NCBI RefSeq assembly: GCF_009742705.1
Contig: NZ_WPCU01000004.1
Span: forward strand, 562,011-626,010
DNA from: Auraticoccus cholistanensis
GTDB taxonomy: Bacteria > Actinomycetota > Actinomycetes > Propionibacteriales > Propionibacteriaceae
Length of the DNA: 64,000 nucleotides
Direction of reading: 5' to 3'
The position numbers were made by a program, and so were the translations under genes. Of the stretch, positions 25,112-32,455 are shown piece after piece. Every line of letters starts with the position of its first letter. Position 1 is the stretch's first letter. A model generated the notes under the pieces. It saw only the letters and a program-made list of their open reading frames with translations. It had not been told where the DNA came from and ran no database searches.

Positions 25112-25810
25112 ATGTCCGACCTCCTCAGCCTCCACGAGCAGCTGGCCCGCACCGTCCTGGTGGGACGCGAGCTGGCCGACGTGCTGGGCGATGTCACCGC
25201 GATCGCCCGCGGCGCCGTCCCGGGGGTCGAGGCCGCCTCGATCACCCTGATCCGCGGCGACCGGGCCTACAGCGCGGCGTACGACGGCCAGCTGGCCAAG
25301 GACGTCGACGAGATGCAGTACGACCGGGGCTACGGGCCCTGCCTCGAAGCCGGGCTGGGCGCTCGCACGGTGGTCGTGTCGGACGTGTCCACCGAGACCC
25401 GTTGGCCTGACTACATCGAGCAGGCGGCAGCCCGCGGGGTCGGCAGCTCGGTGTCGCTTCCTCTGCCCTTCCAGAGCGTCACCGTCGGCGCGCTCAACGT
25501 GTACTCACGGCGCCCCCACGGCTTCGCGGAGGAGGACGTGGTGCTGGCGGAGGAGGTCGCGGCCTGGACGGCGTTGGCCGTCGGGAACGCCGACGCGGCG
25601 GCGCGGACCCGGGACGACCTGGCGCACCTGCGCATCGCGATGCAGTCGCGCTCGGTGATCGAGCAGGCCAAGGGCATCCTGATGGAGCGCTACCAGCTCG
25701 ACCAGGACCACGCCTTCGCCGTGCTGAGCCGCGTCTCGCAGACGAGCAACACCCGGCTGCGCGAGGTCGCCGCCGAGCTGGTCCGCACGAGGGTCCTGCC
25801 CGGGGGCTGA
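25112..25810 (+). CDS. GAF-ANTAR RNA-binding antiterminator-type regulator
   Basis: 232 aa. A GAF sensor domain covers about residues 10-160 (YGPCLEAGLGARTVVVSDVSTETRWPDY is its core). The ANTAR domain is the last 60 residues (LRIAMQSRSVIEQAKGILMERYQLDQDHAFAVLSRVSQTSN), where the A-R/V-E-AKG pattern is diagnostic. ANTAR proteins bind paired hexanucleotide hairpins in nascent RNA and prevent termination. A GGAG site lies 7 nt before ATG 25112. The GAF ligand cannot be told. A second protein of this class is encoded at 33737-34552. Confidence 0.9.
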   Translation: MSDLLSLHEQLARTVLVGRELADVLGDVTAIARGAVPGVEAASITLIRGDRAYSAAYDGQLAKDVDEMQYDRGYGPCLEAGLGARTVVVSDVSTETRWPDYIEQAAARGVGSSVSLPLPFQSVTVGALNVYSRRPHGFAEEDVVLAEEVAAWTALAVGNADAAARTRDDLAHLRIAMQSRSVIEQAKGILMERYQLDQDHAFAVLSRVSQTSNTRLREVAAELVRTRVLPGG

Positions 25811-25861
25811 CACCGCCCGCGCGTCCCTCCGTCGGCACGGCCTGAGGTGCCCGTGCGGCGG

Positions 25862-26740
25862 TCAGGCTGCGCGCTCGAACCAGTCCAGCGCGAGCTCGGC
25901 GACCGCCAGGGGTGCGTCGTCGGTGATGAAGTGCGCGGCGTCGTCCACGTAGGCGAGCTCGAGACGGTCGGCGTAGCGCTCCGGGTGGCGGCAGATGCGC
26001 GAGAGCACCTGCTCGCTCCAGGGGTGGTCCTGACGGCCGTACACGACGAGGGTCGGCACCGTGAGCCGTCGACGGCGGTAGACCCCGCGCATCATCCGCA
26101 CCGCCTCGGGCAGGATCATGCCGCGGGTGAGCCGGCGCACCGCGGCGTCGACCTCGGGCCGGCTGAGGGGGGCGAGGTGGGTCTCGACGGTCGCCTCCGA
26201 CATCGGCCGGGCGACGTAGGCCTCGGAGAAGATGCCGCGCAGCGAGGCGCCCGGGCGGTGCCAGATGAACGGGGGCAGGTGCCGGAAGCCGGGGACGATC
26301 CTCGGGCTGAAGGTGAAGAAGGCCGGCGGGACCGCGAGCTGCACCGCCGTGCGGACCCGCTCGGGGTGGTCGTAGCACAGCTGCACCGCCGTGATCGTGC
26401 CCATGTCGTGGGAGACCACGTGCGCGCGCTCGACACCGAGCGCCTCGAGCAGGGCGAGCAGGTCGTGCAGCCGCGTCTCGCGCCGCACCTGGGGGTCGTC
26501 GGCCTCGGTCCAGCCGGCGCCGCGCAGGTCGGGGCAGAGCACCCGGTAGCCGCGGGCAGCCAGGACGGGGGCCACGGCGTGCCACTGCCACCAGTGCTCG
26601 GGGAACCCGTGCAGCAGCACGACCGGTTCGCCGTCGCCGGTGGTGGCGACGTGCGTCCGTAGGCCGGGCGTCTCGACGACGACGTGGTCGAAACCGGGTG
26701 CCTCCGGCATCGGCGGCGTCCAGGAGGTCGGCGTGTCCAT
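25862..26740 (-). CDS. Epoxide hydrolase/haloalkane dehalogenase-type alpha/beta hydrolase
   Basis: 292 aa. HGFPEHWWQW (44-53) is the oxyanion motif of epoxide hydrolases. The elbow SHDMGT places an Asp nucleophile at residue 112, not Ser. VYGRQDHPW near 238 gives the acid and DDAAHFI near 270 the His. It probably opens an epoxide or hydrolyses a related small substrate. ATG 26740 has AAGGAGT 6 nt upstream. It is divergent from a TetR gene, with a 14-bp palindrome between them, so the TetR protein likely controls it. Confidence 0.88.
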   Translation of the reverse strand: MDTPTSWTPPMPEAPGFDHVVVETPGLRTHVATTGDGEPVVLLHGFPEHWWQWHAVAPVLAARGYRVLCPDLRGAGWTEADDPQVRRETRLHDLLALLEALGVERAHVVSHDMGTITAVQLCYDHPERVRTAVQLAVPPAFFTFSPRIVPGFRHLPPFIWHRPGASLRGIFSEAYVARPMSEATVETHLAPLSRPEVDAAVRRLTRGMILPEAVRMMRGVYRRRRLTVPTLVVYGRQDHPWSEQVLSRICRHPERYADRLELAYVDDAAHFITDDAPLAVAELALDWFERAA

Positions 26741-26761
26741 GGTGACTCCTTCGTCCCAAGC

Positions 26762-26775
26762 ACTATGTTCATAGT
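26762..26775. promoter_or_regulatory. TetR-type operator between divergent genes
   Basis: ACTATG-TT-CATAGT is a perfect palindrome in the 58-bp gap between the epoxide-hydrolase-like gene (minus) and the TetR gene (plus). It is the only AT-rich sequence there and overlaps where both promoters must lie. Confidence 0.65.
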
Positions 26776-26798
26776 AGAGCGGGGTCGAGGAGGTGTCC

Positions 26799-27353
26799 AT
26801 GCCGGCGGCGACCAGGGAACGGGCGCTCCAGGCCGCCGTCGAGCTGCTCGGCGCCGAGGGCGTGCGGGCGCTGAGCCACGCGCGGGTCGACGACCGGGCC
26901 GGCCTGCCGCCCGGGTCCACCTCGAACTGGTTCCGCACCCGCCGGGCGCTGCTCGGCGGCGTGGTCGACTGGATCGCCGAGCGGGAGCGGGCCGACTTCG
27001 ACCCCGGCGCGATGCCGGTCGTCACCGGGGTGGAGGGTCTGGTCGAGGGCCTGTCCGCCATGGTGGAGGTGCAGGCCGGGGTCTTCGCGGTGCGGACCCG
27101 CGCCCGCTACGCCCTCTTCCTCGAGCTCGCCGGCGATGTGGAGCTGAGCGCGCCGCTGCTGCGGCAGCGTCGCGAGTTCGAGCGGTGGACCGAGGCGCTC
27201 GTGGCGGCCGTCGGCGTCCCCGACCCGGCGCCGGCGACCCGGGCGCTGATGGCCCTCGCCGACGGGCTGCTGCTGCACCGGCTCACCGTCGACCCGGGGC
27301 TGGACGTGCGCCCCGCGCTCGAGCGCGCGGTGCGGGCGCTCGCGCGGACCTGA
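26799..27353 (+). CDS. TetR-family regulator
   Basis: 184 aa. The N-terminal helix-turn-helix reads ALQAAVELLGAEGVRALSHARVDDRAGLPPGSTSNWFRTRRALL (DNA-recognition helix GSTSNWFRTR). The C-terminal ligand domain is of the type found with this class (about residues 60-180). I start at ATG 26799, 5 nt after GAGGAGG; GTG 26793 overlaps that site. It likely represses itself and the divergent hydrolase. Confidence 0.88.
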   Translation: MPAATRERALQAAVELLGAEGVRALSHARVDDRAGLPPGSTSNWFRTRRALLGGVVDWIAERERADFDPGAMPVVTGVEGLVEGLSAMVEVQAGVFAVRTRARYALFLELAGDVELSAPLLRQRREFERWTEALVAAVGVPDPAPATRALMALADGLLLHRLTVDPGLDVRPALERAVRALART

Positions 27354-27378
27354 CGCCCGGCGGCGGTGCAGCCGGGTG

Positions 27379-28236
27379 TCACCGCGGAGGGCCTCGCCGG
27401 ATGCGTTCCCGCTGGCTGGCCACCGAGCCGCGCTGGTTGTTGAGGTTCTCCAGCCACCAGGTCGCCCCGGCCGCCTCGTAGCGGGCGACCAGCTCACGGT
27501 CGGCCGGGAGGTCGGTGCCGGTGCTGATGCCCCAGTGGACGACGTCGTAGGGCGTGCCGAGCCCGCTGCGGTGGTGGCGGACGAGCTCGACCACCGCCGC
27601 CAGATCTTCGGGGGACATCTGCTGGTCGAACCCGAGACCACGTCCCAGCGGGAACACGCCGTCCCAGCGGGAGGCGCGACGCAGCGGTCGCCTGCTCGGC
27701 CAGGTCCCCGCCACCCAGACGGGGATCCGCTGCTGCACGGGCCGCGGCAGGAACTGCACGTCGTGGATCCGGTAGTGGTGGCCCTCGAAGTCGAAGGGCT
27801 CACCCGACCACAGACCGGTGAGGACCTGCAGCGCCTCGTCGAGCATGTCCCCGTGCTCCCGGTCGTCCCCGGGTTCGTCGAAGGAGCTGTACTCCGGCCC
27901 TCCGCCGATCCCGGCGCCGAAGACCAGCCGGCCGTCGCAGAGCTGGTCCAGGGTGGCGGTCTCCCGCGCCACCTTCCACGGCCGGCGGCGCGGCAGGGGC
28001 GTCACCAGCGCGCCGAGGCGGATCACCGACGTCCGCAGCGCGACGGCAGTGAGGAGGATCCAGGGGTCGGCCACGGCCACCGGCCAGCCCGCGCCGATGT
28101 GGTCCCAGACGAAGAAGCCGTCCCAGCCGCACTCCTCGGCCTCGTGCGCCAGCTCGGCGACGAGCCGTGGATCGGCGAAGCCGGACGTCGACCCGTCGTC
28201 CGGGCCGATGTTCGGGACGTGGATGCCGAAGCGCAC
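27379..28236 (-). CDS. LLM-class flavin-dependent oxidoreductase (luciferase-like, possibly F420-dependent)
   Basis: 285 aa TIM-barrel. The N-terminus VRFGIHVPNIGP is followed by AEECGWDGFFVWDH, TPLPRRRPWKVARETATLDQLCDGRLVFGAGIG and PVWVAGTWPSRRPLRRASRWDGVFPL, all standard for the family. Members use FMN or, in actinobacteria, often F420; which applies here cannot be read. I start at GTG 28236 because family members begin with this motif; GTG 28254 adds six residues. Confidence 0.87.
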   Translation of the reverse strand: MRFGIHVPNIGPDDGSTSGFADPRLVAELAHEAEECGWDGFFVWDHIGAGWPVAVADPWILLTAVALRTSVIRLGALVTPLPRRRPWKVARETATLDQLCDGRLVFGAGIGGGPEYSSFDEPGDDREHGDMLDEALQVLTGLWSGEPFDFEGHHYRIHDVQFLPRPVQQRIPVWVAGTWPSRRPLRRASRWDGVFPLGRGLGFDQQMSPEDLAAVVELVRHHRSGLGTPYDVVHWGISTGTDLPADRELVARYEAAGATWWLENLNNQRGSVASQRERIRRGPPR

Positions 28237-28280
28237 AGCCGATCCGTACCACACCGGACGCGCGGACGGGACGGACCTGG

Positions 28281-28353
28281 TATCCCCAACGGGATTCGAA
28301 CCCGCGCTGCCGCCTTGAAAGGGCGGAGTCCTAGGCCGCTAGACGATGGGGAC
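28281..28353 (-). tRNA. tRNA-Glu (TTC)
   Basis: 73 nt. The acceptor stem GTCCCCA/TGGGGAT is closed by a G-U pair at the tip, with discriminator A. Anticodon loop CTTTCAA reads TTC. T-arm GCGGG-TTCGAAT-CCCGT is well formed. No CCA is encoded. A -10-like TAAGGT on the minus strand (28363-28368) lies about 10 bp upstream. Confidence 0.95.
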
Positions 28354-28362
28354 TCAGGCGTC

Positions 28363-28368
28363 ACCTTA
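28363..28368 (-). promoter_or_regulatory. -10 box of tRNA-Glu
   Basis: TAAGGT on the minus strand would start transcription about 3 nt before the tRNA. No clear -35 was found, since the preceding DNA is the terminator hairpin of the SH3 protein gene. Confidence 0.4.
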
Positions 28369-28382
28369 CCCGGAACGCACCG

Positions 28383-28419
28383 GCGGCCCGTACCCGAGGA
28401 GCGCTCGGGGACGGGCCGC
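28383..28419 (-). terminator. Hairpin terminator after the SH3-repeat protein gene
   Basis: Arms GCGGCCCGT-A-CCCGAG and CTCGGG-G-ACGGGCCGC pair over 15 bp with one internal A-G mismatch and a 5-nt loop. It lies 11 bp beyond the stop codon of the gene on the minus strand. Confidence 0.75.
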
Positions 28420-28429
28420 GGTGCGGGGG

Positions 28430-30025
28430 TCAGAGGGTGGTGATGTGGACGTGGTTCTTGTGGTTGGCGTTGTCGGAGCCGCGGTCGGCCATGTAGCGCC
28501 ACCCCTCACCGGCCCGCCGGACGTTCCAGATCCGCTGGTCGAAGATGATGTACTCCACCTTCAGCTCGCCGGCGTTGGCCTTGATCCACTCCGCCATCTC
28601 CTTGCCCAGCGCCTGGCTGGACGCCGAGGTGTAGTTCGGCAGCATCGCGTCGACCGCGCGCCCGGACGGGTGGTCCGGGATCGGGTCGGCGCGCACCCCG
28701 TAGTAGGTGGTGATCTGCGGGAACCGGGCCTGCAGCCGCGCCAGCAGGTAGCGGGAGTTGGCGGTCAGACCCGGCAGCGTGACGGTCTGGCCGCCGCCGC
28801 TGCCGCCGGCACCGCTGCTGGGGGCCTTGGTCGACAGGTACCGGGCGGTCACCCAGCGCACCGCGCCGTTGTAGACGATCTGCGCGCGTCCGTCGGCCTT
28901 GACGCCGGTGATGGCCAGCTTCGTGCCCCGCGGCACCTCGGAGTAGGTCGTGGAGTTCTTCGAGGCGCTGCGGATGTCCAGGGCGGTGGTGGCGTAGCGG
29001 TAGCCGACCACCTTCGGCAGCGCGGTGGAGCCGCTCGGGCCCGCGACGCCAGGCTTGCTCGTCGACAGGTACTGCTGCGACACCCAGCGCTTCTTGCCCT
29101 GGAAGGTCACCTCGGCGTAGCCGTTGCGGGTGGTGCCGTCGAACAGGAAGCCGTAGCCGCGGGCGGCGACGTCCACCACGCCGGCGCCGAGGCTCGGCCC
29201 GGTGCGCACGTTGAGGGCGACGGTGCTGTAGCGCCACGTCTCCTTGGCCGTCGAAGAGCCGGAGCCGGACGAGCCCGAGCTCGACCCCGAGGAGGGCTTC
29301 GTCCTCGACAGGTAGCGGGCCGACACCCAGCGCGTGCTGCCCTGGAAGGTGACCTCGGCGTAGCCGTTGCGGGTGGTGCCGTGGAACTTGAAGCCGTAGC
29401 CCTTCCCGGCCACGTCGACCACCCGGGCGCTGCCGGTGGGCTCGGTGCGCACGTTGAGCGCCGTCGTCGCGTAGCGCCAGCCGGCCGTGCTGGCCGCCTC
29501 GCCGGGCTTCTTCTCGCTCAGGTACTGCGAGGTCACCCAGCGCGCGCGGCCCTTGAAGTTGACCTCGGTGTAGCCGTTCCTGGTCGTCCCGGTGACCTGG
29601 AACCCGTAGCCCTTGCCGGCCACGGTCACCACCGCGGCGGTCAGCGACGGCCCGGTGCGTACGTTGAGCGCGGTGGTGCCGTAGCGCCAGCCCTTGGAGG
29701 GCTTGGCCGCCGGGGCGTCGTCGTCGTCGCTGCTCTCGACCACGTAGTCCGAGGAGATCCAGGCGGTCTGCCCGGAGTAGCTGACCTGCGTCCAGCCGGC
29801 CTTCCCGCTGCCCTTGACCGGCAGGCTCTGGCCGGTCTCGATCGTGCCGAGCACGCGGTAGCTGGTGCCCGGGCCGGTGCGGACGTTCACGTCCGTCGTC
29901 GCCGTCACCATCGAGTTCCGGGCCTCGGCGCTGGTGCTCACCACCACCGAGACCCCCGAGACGAGACCTGCGGTCACCACCAGGGTGGCCGCGGCCCCGC
30001 CGATCTTGCTGAGGGCGCTGTTCAC
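28430..30025 (-). CDS. Secreted protein with five SH3b repeats and a VanY/ARB_07466-like C-terminal domain
   Basis: 531 aa. An N-terminal signal/anchor (LVVTAGLVSGVSVVVSTSAEA near residues 15-35) is followed by five bacterial SH3 repeats, each with a VNVRTGPG-type motif (about 45, 120, 190, 275 and a divergent one near 350). Ser/Gly-rich linkers separate them. The C-terminal about 110 residues hold HPSGRAVDAMLP and the final HVHITTL, resembling D-Ala-D-Ala carboxypeptidase-like domains (His, Asp and HxH zinc-type residues). It should bind and trim peptidoglycan. GTG 30025 has GGGAGGA 8 nt upstream. A structured leader precedes it. Confidence 0.83.
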   Translation of the reverse strand: MNSALSKIGGAAATLVVTAGLVSGVSVVVSTSAEARNSMVTATTDVNVRTGPGTSYRVLGTIETGQSLPVKGSGKAGWTQVSYSGQTAWISSDYVVESSDDDDAPAAKPSKGWRYGTTALNVRTGPSLTAAVVTVAGKGYGFQVTGTTRNGYTEVNFKGRARWVTSQYLSEKKPGEAASTAGWRYATTALNVRTEPTGSARVVDVAGKGYGFKFHGTTRNGYAEVTFQGSTRWVSARYLSRTKPSSGSSSGSSGSGSSTAKETWRYSTVALNVRTGPSLGAGVVDVAARGYGFLFDGTTRNGYAEVTFQGKKRWVSQQYLSTSKPGVAGPSGSTALPKVVGYRYATTALDIRSASKNSTTYSEVPRGTKLAITGVKADGRAQIVYNGAVRWVTARYLSTKAPSSGAGGSGGGQTVTLPGLTANSRYLLARLQARFPQITTYYGVRADPIPDHPSGRAVDAMLPNYTSASSQALGKEMAEWIKANAGELKVEYIIFDQRIWNVRRAGEGWRYMADRGSDNANHKNHVHITTL

Positions 30026-30156
30026 GCTCGTCGTCCTCCCCGACGGCCTTCCCAAGCCGTCGATCGTGGAAGGAGCTGGTGCCACCGGTGACGCTTCCCC
30101 GGCACAAGTCCCATAGACAACTTGCGCCTCGTCTGTAACACCAACCCCATTTCTGG
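30026..30156 (-). ncRNA. Structured 5' leader of the SH3-repeat protein mRNA (candidate cis-regulatory RNA)
   Basis: On the minus strand two hairpins can form. The first is GGCGCAAGT/ACTTGTGCC (30101-30128), with a G-U pair that is an A-C mismatch on the plus strand. The second is CGACGGC/GCCGTCG (30041-30062), with an 8-nt loop, ending 1 bp from the Shine-Dalgarno sequence. A leader of about 130 nt is predicted. I do not recognise a known riboswitch; the c-di-AMP class, common before wall hydrolases, was looked for and not matched. Confidence 0.4.
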
Positions 30157-30162
30157 TCGGAC

Positions 30163-30190
30163 ACTATTGGCGTGGTTTCAGATTTCGCAA
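30163..30190 (-). promoter_or_regulatory. Putative promoter of the SH3-repeat protein gene
   Basis: On the minus strand TTGCGA (30185-30190), 16 bp, then AATAGT (30163-30168). This is the AT-richest segment of the window's largest intergenic gap (30026-30280). Confidence 0.45.
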
Positions 30191-30268
30191 TAACCCTCAA
30201 CCTCGGGTGCAAGTTGACACGCCGATGCATTGTTAAGAATTACATGCGTGGTGTTCACAGCCGCCGGT

Positions 30269-30274
30269 TAGGGT
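30269..30274 (+). promoter_or_regulatory. -10 box of a probably leaderless transcript (small zincin gene)
   Basis: TAGGGT is followed by 6 nt and then GTG 30281, which supports that start over the in-frame ATG at 30290. Confidence 0.5.
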
Positions 30275-30280
30275 GTCGGG

Positions 30281-30631
30281 GTGGTCACCATGGGCCGGGA
30301 GGAGTTCGACCGGCTGGTCGAGGAGGCGCTGGCGCAGGTGCCGCACGAGCTCGCCGCGCTGGTGGAGAACTGCGTGTTCGTGGTCGAGGACGACGCCCCG
30401 CCCGACGCCCCTGACCTGCTGGGGCTCTACGACGGCGTACCGCTGACCGAGCGCGACTCCTGGTACGGCGGGGTGCTGCCGGACCGGGTGGTCGTGTTCA
30501 TGAACCCCACGCTGCGGATCTGCGACACCGCCGAGGACGTGGTGGAGGAGGTCACCATCACCGTGGTGCACGAGATCGCGCACCACTTCGGCATCGACGA
30601 CGCCCGGCTGCACGAGCTGGGCTGGTCCTGA
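30281..30631 (+). CDS. Zincin-like metallopeptidase (DUF1025 family)
   Basis: 116 aa. The zinc motif HEIAHHFGIDDARLHELG near residue 95 gives HExxH with a downstream His and Asp, the hallmark of this short metallopeptidase family. The N-terminus FDRLVEEALAQVPHELAALVENCVFVVED is conserved. No signal peptide is present. Substrate is unknown. Start chosen from the -10 spacing; ATG 30290 would shorten it by three residues. Confidence 0.9.
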   Translation: MVTMGREEFDRLVEEALAQVPHELAALVENCVFVVEDDAPPDAPDLLGLYDGVPLTERDSWYGGVLPDRVVVFMNPTLRICDTAEDVVEEVTITVVHEIAHHFGIDDARLHELGWS

Positions 30632-30633
30632 CC

Positions 30634-30957
30634 TCAGCCCCAGGTGAGCAGCATCACCATGGCGCCGACGCCGATGGTGACCAGCAGCAGGACCAGCACC
30701 AGGGCGTCGCGGCCGTCGGGCAGCGTGGCCGACGTCCGCAGCGCCGAGTCCGCCGCCAGGTAGCGGCGCCGGGTCTGCAGCCCGAGGAGCACCCCCAGGG
30801 TGACCGTGACCAGGGCCACTGCCATGCCGGCGAGCAGGGCGCGGGTGGCCAGCAGCCGGGCCACGACGAGACCGCACACGACCAGCGAGAGCAGCGTCCG
30901 CTGCCACGCCAGGCGGGTCCGCTCGTTCTGGGCCCCGGGGTCGAAGAGGCCGGTCAC
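30634..30957 (-). CDS. DUF202 membrane protein
   Basis: 107 aa with three hydrophobic segments. The N-terminus GLFDPGAQNERTRLAWQRTLLSL carries the NERTxLAWQRT motif of DUF202. Its GTG start overlaps the stop of the second DUF202 gene by 4 nt. Function is unknown. It converges on the zincin gene with a 2-bp gap. Confidence 0.85.
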   Translation of the reverse strand: MTGLFDPGAQNERTRLAWQRTLLSLVVCGLVVARLLATRALLAGMAVALVTVTLGVLLGLQTRRRYLAADSALRTSATLPDGRDALVLVLLLVTIGVGAMVMLLTWG

Positions 30958-31340
30958 GGTGCCAGCAGCAGCAGGAGCGCCACCAGCGCGACCACCACCA
31001 GCGCCCCGGTGAGCACCGGCATCATCGGCGAGGAGGGCAGCGGACGGCCCAGCCTCAGCGCCTGCTCGCTGCGCATCCAGCGCGCGAGCGCCGCCACCCC
31101 GGACAGCACGCCGCACAGGATCAGCGCGCCGGCGGCGAGGTGGGTGGCCCAGTCCCGCCCGGGGACCAGCTCCGAGACCGTCACCAGCGCCACGCCGGCG
31201 GTCAGGAAACCGAGCCCGGTGCGGATCCAGGCCAGGAAGGTGCGCTCGTTGGCGAAGGAGAACCGCGGGTCGGGCTCCTCGCCGACACCGAAGATCGACC
31301 GGGGCCAGCGGCGGTCGGGGGCGGCGTCCGGGTCGGTCAC
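30954..31340 (-). CDS. YidH-type DUF202 membrane protein
   Basis: 128 aa. DPRFSFANERTFLAWIRTGLGFLTAGVAL is the YidH/DUF202 signature, followed by two more hydrophobic helices. It is translationally coupled to the next DUF202 gene, so the two may form a heteromer. On the minus strand TAGCAT lies 7 nt before the GTG start, another leaderless-type arrangement. Confidence 0.87.
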   Translation of the reverse strand: MTDPDAAPDRRWPRSIFGVGEEPDPRFSFANERTFLAWIRTGLGFLTAGVALVTVSELVPGRDWATHLAAGALILCGVLSGVAALARWMRSEQALRLGRPLPSSPMMPVLTGALVVVALVALLLLLAP

Positions 31341-31386
31341 GGAGCCGATGCTATCGACGTCGAGGGCGGCGGGCGCGACCGGCGCG

Positions 31387-32067
31387 TCAGGCCCCGCCGA
31401 GCACCCAGCTGCGCCGCGAGTCGCTGACCCACCGCTCGCAGCGGCCCAGCGCCGCGTCCGGCAGCCAGCCGGCGGCCAGGTCGCTGCCGCTGACCGGGGA
31501 GGCTCCGGTGGCCGCGCAGACCGCCTCCCGGGCGAGGTCCCCGGCCACCACCGCCACCACCTGCAGCCGGCGCTGGATCCGGTTGACCTCGAGGGTGCGG
31601 ACCACCACCGGGTCGAGGTCGGGAGCCACCACCACGCAGGGGCGTGACTCCCGCACCGACGCCTCGAGGAAGGTCAGCAGCGCCCGGATGCTGCCGACCG
31701 GGTCCGCGCAGACCAGCACCCGGGGCCGGTCCAGCACGGCCCAGCCGCTCGGCGCGTCGGTGGTGAACCCGGGGGCGGCCATGCCCGCGCCGATGCGGAC
31801 GGACGCCGACAGCCCGGCTGCCACGGCGCTGCGTCCGGCGGGGTCGAGGTCGCTGGGGAGGACGTCGGCGGGAGGGCGTCCCGCGTCGTCGTCCAGGACG
31901 TAGCCGGGGACGGCCGTGCCGCCGGGGCCCGGGACCGCCCGGGCGGGAGGGCGCAGCAGCTCCTGCTCGCGGGCACGCTGCAGGTGGCGGTCGCGCAGGG
32001 CGCCCACGACGATCACGGCGACACCCAGCACGAGGACGACGACCAGCCAGAACACCCAGGTCTGCAC
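31387..32067 (-). CDS. Membrane-anchored protein with a GroEL apical-domain-like region
   Basis: 226 aa. A single hydrophobic segment (residues 3-23) is followed by a basic stop and a Pro/Asp linker to about 85. Residues 90-195 resemble the substrate-binding apical domain of GroEL/Cpn60: a GxxxPxFTTD entry motif, PRVLVCADPVGSIRALLTFLE, RPCVVVAPDLDPVVVRTLEVNRI, LQVVAVVA, and AATGASPVS near 186-193. Equatorial and intermediate (ATPase) domains are absent. Function unknown. GTG 32067 is chosen because GAGGAGGTG abuts an upstream GTG (32073) too closely. Neighbours on the same strand are DUF6458 and two DUF202 genes. Confidence 0.72.
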   Translation of the reverse strand: MQTWVFWLVVVLVLGVAVIVVGALRDRHLQRAREQELLRPPARAVPGPGGTAVPGYVLDDDAGRPPADVLPSDLDPAGRSAVAAGLSASVRIGAGMAAPGFTTDAPSGWAVLDRPRVLVCADPVGSIRALLTFLEASVRESRPCVVVAPDLDPVVVRTLEVNRIQRRLQVVAVVAGDLAREAVCAATGASPVSGSDLAAGWLPDAALGRCERWVSDSRRSWVLGGA

Positions 32068-32109
32068 CGTCACCTCCTCGCTCTCAGCCGGGCTGCGCGG
32101 TGCCGCTGC

Positions 32110-32358
32110 TCACTGGAGGTCGCGGCGGATGACCTCTTCGCGCGGCGGGTTGGTGCCGTCGTCGACGACGCGGCGGGTGGTGCTGCGGGTGCCGCGGCGG
32201 CTGGAGGCGAGGACGAGACCCAGGACGATCCCGAGCGCGCCGGCGCCCATCAGGATGTAGCCCACCATGGTCAGGTCCACGCCGCTGATGTTGTCGCTGA
32301 CGGCGAAGGCGAGGATCGCCCCGATGGCCAGCAGGGCGATGCCGGGTCCGAACTTCAT
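32110..32358 (-). CDS. DUF6458 family small membrane protein
   Basis: 82 aa with two hydrophobic helices (GIALLAIGAILAFAV and MVGYILMGAGALGIVLGLVLA) joined by SDNISGVDLT, the family signature. A basic tail (SSRRGTRSTTRRVVDDG) follows. Function unknown. An AGGAGG site on the minus strand precedes ATG 32358. Just 42 bp separate it from the GroEL-apical-like gene, so they may be co-transcribed. Confidence 0.85.
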   Translation of the reverse strand: MKFGPGIALLAIGAILAFAVSDNISGVDLTMVGYILMGAGALGIVLGLVLASSRRGTRSTTRRVVDDGTNPPREEVIRRDLQ

Positions 32359-32377
32359 GGGTCCTCCTACGACGCAG

Positions 32378-32421
32378 CACGGGCGTGTCCCGGGCTGTCG
32401 CCAGCCTAGGACACGCCCGTG
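32378..32421 (-). terminator. Hairpin terminator after the fatty-acid desaturase gene
   Basis: A perfect 13-bp stem, CACGGGCGTGTCC (32378-32390) with 32409-32421, encloses an 18-nt loop that itself folds (GGCT/AGCC). It lies 35 bp past the desaturase stop and just upstream of the DUF6458 start, separating the two minus-strand units. Confidence 0.75.
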
Positions 32422-32455
32422 GTGCCGTGAGGGCGCCGCGCGTCGGCGCGGGTCC

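Noticed and set aside
30026-30156. c-di-AMP (ydaO) riboswitch before the SH3 protein gene
   Set aside because: The expected conserved GGGTGAATC-like and AGGGACTCTTCC-like blocks known from actinobacterial rpf leaders are not present; kept only as an unclassified structured leader.
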